A DNA stretch of 64,000 bases from Haladaptatus sp. QDMS2 (GTDB lineage: Archaea; Halobacteriota; Halobacteria; Halobacteriales; Halococcaceae). Every line of letters starts with the position of its first letter. Positions within the stretch are counted from its first letter, which is position 1. The notes beneath the pieces were generated by a model. It saw only the letters and a program-made list of their open reading frames with translations. It was not told where the DNA came from and made no database searches. Shown piece after piece: positions 58,507 to 64,000 of the stretch. The stretch is taken from positions 372,001-436,000 of the forward strand of contig NZ_CP119791.1 of NCBI RefSeq assembly GCF_029338295.1, written 5' to 3'. The translations under genes were made by a program, and so were the position numbers.

Positions 58507-60090
58507 CTACCGGGAGTAAGGCACTTCCACGAGTGCCATATCGTCGGACGGAACCACTCGTTCGAGTGTCTCTTCGAGTTCGTCCCACGTCGCCGGTCGA
58601 TAGGCGTCGATGCCGAAACTCTCCGCGAACCTGACGAAGTCGGGATTCGTGAGGTGCGTGCCGAAGGAATTGCCCGTGTGTTCTCGCTGTTTTCGCGAGA
58701 TGAGGCCGTAGTCGTTGTCGTTGAACAGCAGTATCGTAAACCCACAGTCGAGTCGCGTCGCTGTCTCGATTTCTGCGGCGTTCATCAGGAAGCCGCCGTC
58801 GCCCGTCGCGGCGACGACGTTCGAATCGACGGCGAGGTCTGCTGCTACCGCGCCGGGAACGGCGATGCCCATGGTCGCGAGGCCGTTCGAGATGATGGTC
58901 GTGTTCGGTTCGTAGGCGGGGAAGTTCTGTGCGATGACCATCTTGTGGTGGCCCACGTCCGAGATGAGCACGTCCGCCGGGTCCATCGCTTCGCGGAGGT
59001 ACGGGAGGGCTCCCGCCACGCTGAACCCGTCGTCTGCGGCTGGTTTCGTGAGCACCTCGTCGATGATTGCCGCCCGTTCTGCTGCGTACCAGTCGTCGTC
59101 CGTCGAACAGGTGTCGAGATGGTCTCCGAGCGCGCGCAGGCCGGCTGTGATGTCACAGACGAGTTCTACGTCCGGATTGTAGTGTTCGTACACCTCCGCC
59201 GGTTCGTGGTCGAGGTGGACCACCGCCTTGTCGAGACTGTGATTCCACTTCTCCGGGTCGTGTTCCGCGATGTCGTAGCCGATGGCGAGGATGGCGTCCG
59301 CCCGCTCGATGACGGCGTGGGCCTCGTCGTTCGACCCCGAGTCGAGGGTCATGAGCGAGTGGTCGTCGTCGTCAGAAATCGCCCCCTTCCCCATGTAGGT
59401 GGCGACGACTGGAGCGTTCGTCTTGGCGACGATTTGCTGGAGGACGTCCCCGGCGTGCGTGCGCACGGCTCCGTTGCCGGCGAGAATGAGCGGTCTGTCG
59501 GTTCCACAGAGCAGTTCAGCCGCGCGCTCGACAGATGCTGCGTCCGGGTCGGGCCGCCGGATTCGCTCGCGCTGTTCGAGGGGCGTCGCATCCGTGGCCT
59601 CCCCCGCGACGTCCTCGGGGAACTCGAGGTGGGTCGCGCCGGGTTTCTGATACTCGGCGAGTTTGAACGCCTTGCGAACCGACTCGTTCACGATTTCTGG
59701 TTCACCTATCTGCGTGTTCCACTTCACGACGGGTTCGAACATGTGAACGATGTCGAGCGCCTGATGACTCTCCTTGTGGAGGCGCTCGCGCCCGCCCTGC
59801 CCCGTAATCGCGACGAGCGGACTCTTATCGAGGTGGGCGTCTGCGACCCCCGTGAGGAGGTTCGTCGCCCCCGGGCCGAGCGTCCCCATGCAGACGCCCG
59901 CGTGGCCGGTTAGTCGGCCGTGGACGTCGGCCATGAACGCTGCGCCCTGTTCGTGGCGCACTGGGATGAACTCGATCGACGAATCCGCGAGCGAGAACAG
60001 GACGTCTTCGAGTTCTTCCCCCGGCAGGCCGAACACGTACTCCACACCCTCTACCGCGAGACACTCGACGAGCAAGTCGGAGGCCTTCAT
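58507..60090 (-). CDS. Acetolactate-synthase-like thiamine diphosphate enzyme
   Basis: 527-residue ThDP enzyme. The activator Glu47 lies in VRHEQGAAFMADV; the Pyr-binding start is FGLPGEE; the ThDP motif is ATGDGGFLMNAAEI, ending with the NDNDYGLISRKQ Asn. Its length of about 530 (not 570-590) and the KEENNED-like ISRKQREHTGNS region resemble catabolic acetolactate synthase (AlsS) and related pyruvate-handling enzymes, without an adjacent regulatory subunit. Benzoylformate or other decarboxylases are possible, but the RHEQGAAF and FAD-lacking pattern favours AlsS. Start MKASDLLVECL. Confidence 0.88.
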   Translation of the reverse strand: MKASDLLVECLAVEGVEYVFGLPGEELEDVLFSLADSSIEFIPVRHEQGAAFMADVHGRLTGHAGVCMGTLGPGATNLLTGVADAHLDKSPLVAITGQGGRERLHKESHQALDIVHMFEPVVKWNTQIGEPEIVNESVRKAFKLAEYQKPGATHLEFPEDVAGEATDATPLEQRERIRRPDPDAASVERAAELLCGTDRPLILAGNGAVRTHAGDVLQQIVAKTNAPVVATYMGKGAISDDDDHSLMTLDSGSNDEAHAVIERADAILAIGYDIAEHDPEKWNHSLDKAVVHLDHEPAEVYEHYNPDVELVCDITAGLRALGDHLDTCSTDDDWYAAERAAIIDEVLTKPAADDGFSVAGALPYLREAMDPADVLISDVGHHKMVIAQNFPAYEPNTTIISNGLATMGIAVPGAVAADLAVDSNVVAATGDGGFLMNAAEIETATRLDCGFTILLFNDNDYGLISRKQREHTGNSFGTHLTNPDFVRFAESFGIDAYRPATWDELEETLERVVPSDDMALVEVPYSR

Positions 60091-60154
60091 GAGTCGTTAT
60101 TCACATCACTGCGCCATCATTCCACCGGCTGGGAGAGTCTGCCCGTAGTCTACG

Positions 60155-60167
60155 AATAATTATTACC
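60155..60167. promoter_or_regulatory. AT-rich element between divergent genes
   Basis: AATAATTATTACC is nearly self-complementary and is centred 28 bases before the ATG at 60190, fitting its TATA box. The same element could serve the divergent gene at 60090 with a leader of about 40 bases. Confidence 0.5.
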
Positions 60168-60189
60168 TCAAACTGAGTTATGTTACCAC

Positions 60190-60303
60190 ATGGCACAAAC
60201 ATTTGAGTGTATGGACTGTGGTCACCGCATGGAGGCCACCACACGCACGCCGTGTCCCGAGTGTGGCGGCGTCATGCAGAACCTCGCGGTTCGCCGCGAG
60301 TAA
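60190..60303 (+). CDS. Small rubrerythrin-like zinc-ribbon protein, 37 residues
   Basis: 37-residue open frame starting MAQTFECMDCGHRMEAT and continuing through CPECGGVMQNL to the end at AVRRE. Two CxxC knuckles spaced 16 residues apart make a rubredoxin-like zinc ribbon. I recognise this as one of the short rubrerythrin-like domain proteins of haloarchaea (DUF7129 in my memory). It has a leaderless-type promoter at the expected distance. It is too short for length-filtered gene finding, but the pattern and promoter together are convincing. Confidence 0.85.
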   Translation: MAQTFECMDCGHRMEATTRTPCPECGGVMQNLAVRRE

Positions 60304-60334
60304 ATTTTGGTCGGTTTCCCGACCGCTTTTTCGA

Positions 60335-61732
60335 CTATTCGGAGAGTGAAATCTCCGCGTCGCCGTCTGCGTCCTGAATCCACATCGTCTTGCGGTTGAC
60401 GAATTCGAGGATGCCGTCCCGCGAGAGTTCGCGCCCGTAGCCGGAGTCTTTGACGCCGCCGAAGGGGATACGCGGGTCGGATTTTACGAGTTCGTTCACG
60501 AAGACGCACCCGGCCTCGATGCGGTGGCCAACGCGTTCGCCGCGTTCGAGGTCACTCGTCCAGACGCTCGCGCCGAGACCGAGGTTCGTGTCGTTGGCCA
60601 CGCGAATGGCTTCTGCCTCGTCTCCGACTTTGAATACAGACGCGACGGGGCCGAACACCTCTTCCTCGGCCGCGGGCGACCCGTCGGGCACGTCGGTCAA
60701 CACCGTCGGTGGGTAGTAGAAGCCGTCACGGTCCATCGGCTCACCGCCGAGTTCGACGGTCGCCCCGGCCTCGACGCTCTCTGTGACCTGCTCGTGGAGG
60801 TCCTCCATGAGTCCCTCACGCGCCTGCGGGCCGATGTCGGTATCCTCGTCCATCGGGTCGCCGATGGTGAGCGATTCGAGTTCCGCTTTGAATTTCTCCA
60901 TGAACTCGTCGTAGACGGCTTCGTGAACGATGAACCGTTTCGCCGCGATACACGACTGTCCCGAGTTGATGGTACGCGCACGCGCGCCGACCTTCGCGGC
61001 GGTGTCCACGTCCGCGTCGTCGAGGACGACGAACGGGTCGCTCCCGCCGAGTTCGAGCACTGTCTTCTTCAAATTCTTGCCCGCGTTCTCGGCCACCGAC
61101 CGGCCGGCGGCCTCGCTCCCGGTGAGCGTGACGGCCGTGATTCGCTCGTCTGCGATGATGTCCGCGACCTGGTCCGACCCGACGAGCAGCGTCTGGAAGA
61201 CGCCCTCGGGGTAGCCTGCCTTGCGGAACACGTTCTCAATGGCCTGTGCGCATTCGGGGACGTTCGAGGCGTGTTTGAGCAGCCCGACGTTCCCGCTGGT
61301 CAGGTGCGGGGCGGCAAACCGGAACACCTGCCAGAACGGGAAGTTCCACGGCATCACTGCGAGGACCGCCCCGAGCGGCTCGTAGGAGACTTTCGACCGG
61401 GCGTGGGGTTCGCTGCCGATGACTTCGTCCTGGAGGTGTTCGCCCGCGTGTTCTGCGTAGTAGTCACAGACCCACGCGCACTTTTCGACCTCGGAGACGG
61501 CGGCCGTAATCGGTTTGCCCATCTCCCGGGTCATCATCTCTGCGTACTCCTGTTTGTTCTCCCGGAGCACCTCCGCGGCGTTTGCGAGCAACTGCTGGCG
61601 TTCGAGGATGGGGACGTCACGCCAGTCGTCGAACGCTTCCTGCGCGTTGTCGAGGGCTTCGTCGACCACGTCGTCCGTGTCCTCGGAAATCGGTTCGAGT
61701 GCTTCGCCAGTGGCCGGGTTGACGCGCTGCAT
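60335..61732 (-). CDS. Aldehyde dehydrogenase, succinate-semialdehyde type
   Basis: 465-residue NAD(P)-dependent ALDH. The start MQRVNPATGEALEPI and motifs MPWNFPFWQVFR, ELGGSDPFVVLDDADVD (general base Glu) and NSGQSCIAAKRFI (nucleophilic Cys) identify the succinate-semialdehyde dehydrogenase (GabD/YneI-like) group, with PFGGVKDSGYGRELSRDGI at the end. The PFWQ motif fits NAD-dependent SSADH-like enzymes that oxidise small aldehydes. The substrate is not provable from sequence. Confidence 0.93.
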   Translation of the reverse strand: MQRVNPATGEALEPISEDTDDVVDEALDNAQEAFDDWRDVPILERQQLLANAAEVLRENKQEYAEMMTREMGKPITAAVSEVEKCAWVCDYYAEHAGEHLQDEVIGSEPHARSKVSYEPLGAVLAVMPWNFPFWQVFRFAAPHLTSGNVGLLKHASNVPECAQAIENVFRKAGYPEGVFQTLLVGSDQVADIIADERITAVTLTGSEAAGRSVAENAGKNLKKTVLELGGSDPFVVLDDADVDTAAKVGARARTINSGQSCIAAKRFIVHEAVYDEFMEKFKAELESLTIGDPMDEDTDIGPQAREGLMEDLHEQVTESVEAGATVELGGEPMDRDGFYYPPTVLTDVPDGSPAAEEEVFGPVASVFKVGDEAEAIRVANDTNLGLGASVWTSDLERGERVGHRIEAGCVFVNELVKSDPRIPFGGVKDSGYGRELSRDGILEFVNRKTMWIQDADGDAEISLSE

Positions 61733-61788
61733 ACGTCACGATAGGGCAAACAGACGGGTAACTTTGATGGCGAACGAAGGTTCCGAAA

Positions 61789-62490
61789 CTACCAGTCGAT
61801 GACTCGACGCGACCGCCAGAACCGCCCAGAGGGGCCGCCGGGGGCGAACCGCGCCAGCCACGCCGGGGTGTCTGCGCCCTCCGCGACGCTGCGCGAGGCC
61901 CCCGGCCCGCCCATGTCGGTGCGCACCCATCCGGGACAGACGGCGTTGGCCATCAACCCGCGACGGTTGTACTCGCCGTGGAGGTACGCTGAGAGCCCGT
62001 TAATCCCGGCTTTCGAGATGCGGTACGGGCCATATCCACCAGACATGCCCTCGCCGAGTGCGCCCATCCCAGACGAGACGTTGACGATGCGCGGCCCCTC
62101 GGTTTCGAGCAACAGTGGGAGCGTGGCGCGAGCGACCAGCACAGCACCCCGAAGGTTCACCGAGAGCGTCTCGTCGATGGTCTCAATCGACTGCTCGTGA
62201 AGCGGCCTTCCCGTTCCAACCACGCCGGCGTTGTTCACGAGAATATCGAGTTTCCCGTGCTCGTCTCGAATTCGCTCTGCAGCCGCCTGAATCTGGTCGT
62301 CTGCGGTCACGTCGAGCAGAATTGGGTGCTGGTCTGGCGCATCTACGTCGGCCACGTCCCGCGCCCCGGCGTAGACGGTCGCGTCGTGACTTGCGAGCAC
62401 CGCCGCTACCTCCTCGCCGATGCCGCGGCTCGCCCCCGTCACGAGTGCGACCTGTCCGTCGAGTGAATCGTAGAGTTCGACGCCGTCCAT
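61789..62490 (-). CDS. Classical short-chain dehydrogenase/reductase
   Basis: 233-residue classical SDR. Cofactor motif TGASRGIGEEVA; NNAG motif in ILVNNAGVV; catalytic Ser in VNVSSGMGALGE and Tyr-x3-Lys in YGPYRISKAG. Several aspartates after the cofactor strand suggest NAD+ or NADP+ without clear preference. The end is slightly ragged, with GPSGRFWRSRRVIDW. The start MDGVELYDSLDGQV is used. It lies on the same strand as the IPP-isomerase-like gene across a 172-base spacer with hairpins. Confidence 0.92.
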   Translation of the reverse strand: MDGVELYDSLDGQVALVTGASRGIGEEVAAVLASHDATVYAGARDVADVDAPDQHPILLDVTADDQIQAAAERIRDEHGKLDILVNNAGVVGTGRPLHEQSIETIDETLSVNLRGAVLVARATLPLLLETEGPRIVNVSSGMGALGEGMSGGYGPYRISKAGINGLSAYLHGEYNRRGLMANAVCPGWVRTDMGGPGASRSVAEGADTPAWLARFAPGGPSGRFWRSRRVIDW

Positions 62491-62578
62491 GGCTGTGAGA
62501 GGCGCGGAAGCGAGAAAAGGCTGTGGCGGAGGCGGCGCTGTTGAATGTTAGTAAACGTCGATTGCAGAACCGTCTTCG

Positions 62579-62645
62579 TGCGAGCACGGAGTGCTCGCAA
62601 CCCTTTTTCGGGCGCGTTTTTCGCGCGAGCGTTTATGGCTCGCGC
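62579..62645. repeat. Two perfect hairpins in intergenic spacer
   Basis: TGCGAGCAC-GGA-GTGCTCGCA (62579-62599) has 9-base arms and is followed by ACCCTTTTT. GCGCGAGC-7-GCTCGCGC (62623-62645) has 8-base arms. They sit between two minus-strand genes. The motif GCGAG is shared by both hairpins, so this may be an extragenic palindromic repeat or a terminator unit. Confidence 0.5.
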
Positions 62646-62662
62646 CCAAAAAGGTGCAGGTG

Positions 62663-63256
62663 CTAGTTGAAGTCCCGCCGCATCGCAATCTCGAACCACG
62701 GGCAGAGACGGAGCTGGCGGTAGAATCGTGGGTTCTCGTGCAGGTACTCGTAGGGGACCCACATCAGGCCGGCCACTTCCTCGTCGTTCACGTCGAGGCT
62801 TTTGTCTTGGAGGGTGCACTTGAGCACCGAGCAGACTTCCCATTCGAGACCCTCGTTCTCGTAGTAGCGTTTGTATTCGAACTTGTCCGTGACCCGGAGG
62901 TCGTCGTACTGGTCGGGCGTGATGCCGAGTTCCTCTTCTAAGCGTTCGCGGGTGGCTTCTTCCTGGGTCTGGCCCTCGACGGGGTGGGAGGCGACGGTGC
63001 CGTCCCAGTAGGTGTCCCAGAGGCGCTTGTTGAAGGCGCGCTGTGCGAGCAGAATGTTGCCGTCGCCGTCGAAGACGAGCGCGGTGAACGCGCGGTGTCG
63101 GATGCCGTCGCCGGTGTGAGCATCGAGACGGTTTACGAGTTCGAGTTCGGTGTCGTCCTCGTCCACTGCGATAACGTCCTGCATCGCGTTTTTGTGGAGT
63201 TCACCCGTAGACTCGCCCTCCGCCTCAGATTCGGCCGCAGATTTCGTCGTACTCAT
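62663..63256 (-). CDS. Isopentenyl-diphosphate isomerase-like Nudix protein
   Basis: 197-residue protein with the type I IPP isomerase layout: RAFTALVFDGDGNILLAQRA, then WDTYWDGTVASHPVEGQ, a partial Nudix box TQEEATRERLEEELGI, and the active-site region YYENEGLEWEVCSVL with glutamates. In known type I enzymes the second catalytic residue is a Cys just before the HP pair; here residue 89 is Ala (VASHP). Whether it isomerises IPP is therefore open; it may be an inactive or differently acting Nudix protein. The start MSTTKSAAESEAEG is chosen. It follows the lipid kinase gene on the same strand. Confidence 0.82.
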   Translation of the reverse strand: MSTTKSAAESEAEGESTGELHKNAMQDVIAVDEDDTELELVNRLDAHTGDGIRHRAFTALVFDGDGNILLAQRAFNKRLWDTYWDGTVASHPVEGQTQEEATRERLEEELGITPDQYDDLRVTDKFEYKRYYENEGLEWEVCSVLKCTLQDKSLDVNDEEVAGLMWVPYEYLHENPRFYRQLRLCPWFEIAMRRDFN

Positions 63257-63279
63257 GCTGATACAGACAACGACCCCTT

Positions 63280-64000
63280 TCAAACACCCTTCGGATTCGG
63301 TCGGGTGCCCCACTCCTCCGGGTTGGGGTCGTAGGTCGGCCCGACGTGGAATCGCATCTCGCCGCGGCGACTGCGCGCGGACAGTTTGTTCAGTTTCAGC
63401 ATCTCTCCGTCCAGACTGAAGTGGACCGGGTCGCCCTCGTGGGTCAGGCGCAGTTGGGGAACTTTGATGCGCGTCAGATGGGAGGCTCCGCGCTGGAGCA
63501 GGCGGTCTGCGGCCCCGCGGGTCAGGTAATTCAGCGTCGGCGCGCGCTTGATGATGACGACGTTCATCAGGCCGTCTTCCATGTTTGCCTGTTTGACCTG
63601 CTCGCCGGGGAACCGCCGGCCGTTGCCGATGAGAATCATGATTGCTTCCCCCGACCAGAGCACGTCGCCGCCCTCGCTCGCTCGCACGTCGATTTTCAGG
63701 CCGTCGAAACTCTGGGTCTTCTCCAGCGTGTTCAGGACGTACGCCATCACGCCGAGGCGTCGCTTCTGCTGGGGCGTGGTCGCGGCGCTCGCCTCCGCCG
63801 TGACGCCGGCGACACAGGAGTTAATGAACGGGCGCTCCTCCGCCCACCCGAGGTCGAGGCTGCGGACGTTCTTGCTATCCAGCACCTCGAAGGCGTGCGG
63901 GACGCTCTTGATGCCGATGTTGTCCGCAAAATCGTTCCCTGTCCCTGCTGGAACCACTCCCATCTCCACGTCGGAGAGGGCGTTCGCTTCGTCTACCCCT
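63280..64000 (-). CDS. Diacylglycerol-kinase-family lipid kinase, 5' end beyond window
   Basis: Partial gene: the frame is open to the window edge, so the N terminus lies outside. The visible 240 residues contain GVVPAGTGNDFADNIGI, the nucleotide-binding GTGNDFA motif of the diacylglycerol kinase/YegS family, then a beta-rich C-terminal domain with ILIGNGRRFPGEQVKQANMEDG and the end VHFSLDGEMLKL. It should phosphorylate a lipid or sphingosine-like substrate at the membrane; in haloarchaea, archaeol-type lipids are a possibility. It is followed by the IPP-isomerase-like gene 23 bases on. Confidence 0.9.
   Translation of the reverse strand, partial: GVDEANALSDVEMGVVPAGTGNDFADNIGIKSVPHAFEVLDSKNVRSLDLGWAEERPFINSCVAGVTAEASAATTPQQKRRLGVMAYVLNTLEKTQSFDGLKIDVRASEGGDVLWSGEAIMILIGNGRRFPGEQVKQANMEDGLMNVVIIKRAPTLNYLTRGAADRLLQRGASHLTRIKVPQLRLTHEGDPVHFSLDGEMLKLNKLSARSRRGEMRFHVGPTYDPNPEEWGTRPNPKGV

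Noticed and set aside
1-64000. CRISPR arrays, transposases, integrases, rRNA or tRNA genes
   Set aside because: None seen on reading both strands; no regularly spaced repeats, no transposase-like proteins, no canonical tRNA folds noticed. A tRNAscan and CRISPR search would be needed to be certain.

Overview
The window is a gene-dense stretch of chromosome from a haloarchaeon (class Halobacteria). Evidence seen directly: high G+C, strongly acidic proteins throughout, Tat-type lipobox secretion, a SAMP1 ubiquitin-like modifier, HerA and NurA-type proteins, class I HMG-CoA reductase, the archaeal GatD amidotransferase subunit and many haloarchaea-only small zinc-ribbon proteins. I cannot fix the genus. 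No rRNA, tRNA, CRISPR, transposase or prophage gene was seen, so this looks like ordinary chromosome rather than an island. Most genes are short transcription units. At least sixteen have a TATA-like element about 27 bases before the start codon, which implies leaderless mRNAs; many convergent neighbours have touching or overlapping stop codons.

Layout. 0-5 kb: UspA, HerA-like ATPase, a small conserved protein, NurA-like nuclease and a Na+/Ca2+ exchanger family protein. 5-12.4 kb: gpmI, a membrane protein, an amidohydrolase, GNAT, hmgA, a 42-residue membrane protein, a zinc-ribbon/winged-helix protein and a cupin. 12.5-20.6 kb: isocitrate dehydrogenase, Ntn asparaginase, map, zinc ribbons, HIT protein, CDF metal exporter, tRNA methylthiotransferase, thiolase. 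20.7-25.4 kb: a Tat lipoprotein, then a nucleoside/pentose salvage neighbourhood (deoC, ribose-1,5-bisphosphate isomerase, a DUF63 membrane protein, a PfkB kinase and a nucleoside phosphorylase). 25.4-30.6 kb: an HPP-UspA fusion, a K+ channel with NAD-binding domain and two membrane-anchored TrkA-C proteins. 30.6-36.8 kb: SAMP1, GNAT, gatD, an ArsR-like and a TrmB-like regulator separated by about 600 bases of gene-free, hairpin-rich DNA. 36.8-41 kb: a Vms1-like protein, a dgcN-dgcA pair and an SDR-fold protein. 41-45 kb: two complete threonyl-tRNA synthetases of different types, transcribed divergently. 45-51 kb: a redoxin-like protein with a TTG start, a membrane protein, PspA, a hydrolase and the pyrG-guaAb-(small gene) operon. 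51-64 kb: small metabolic and redox genes, a MoaB with a histidine-rich tail, tandem SnoaL paralogues, acetolactate synthase, an aldehyde dehydrogenase, an SDR, an IPP-isomerase-like protein and a partial lipid kinase.

How genes work together. Nucleoside phosphorylase, PfkB kinase and R15P isomerase fit the Rubisco-free pentose bisphosphate route reported in halophilic archaea. The HPP-UspA, K+ channel and TrkA-C proteins form a probable ion-homeostasis group. HMG-CoA reductase, thiolase and the IPP-isomerase-like protein relate to isoprenoid lipid synthesis but are not an operon. The most unusual items are the divergent pair of ThrRS genes, the structured gene-free DNA near 34.3-34.8 kb and 16.37-16.47 kb, several palindromes abutting TATA boxes, and two tiny genes (11299-11427 and 60190-60303).
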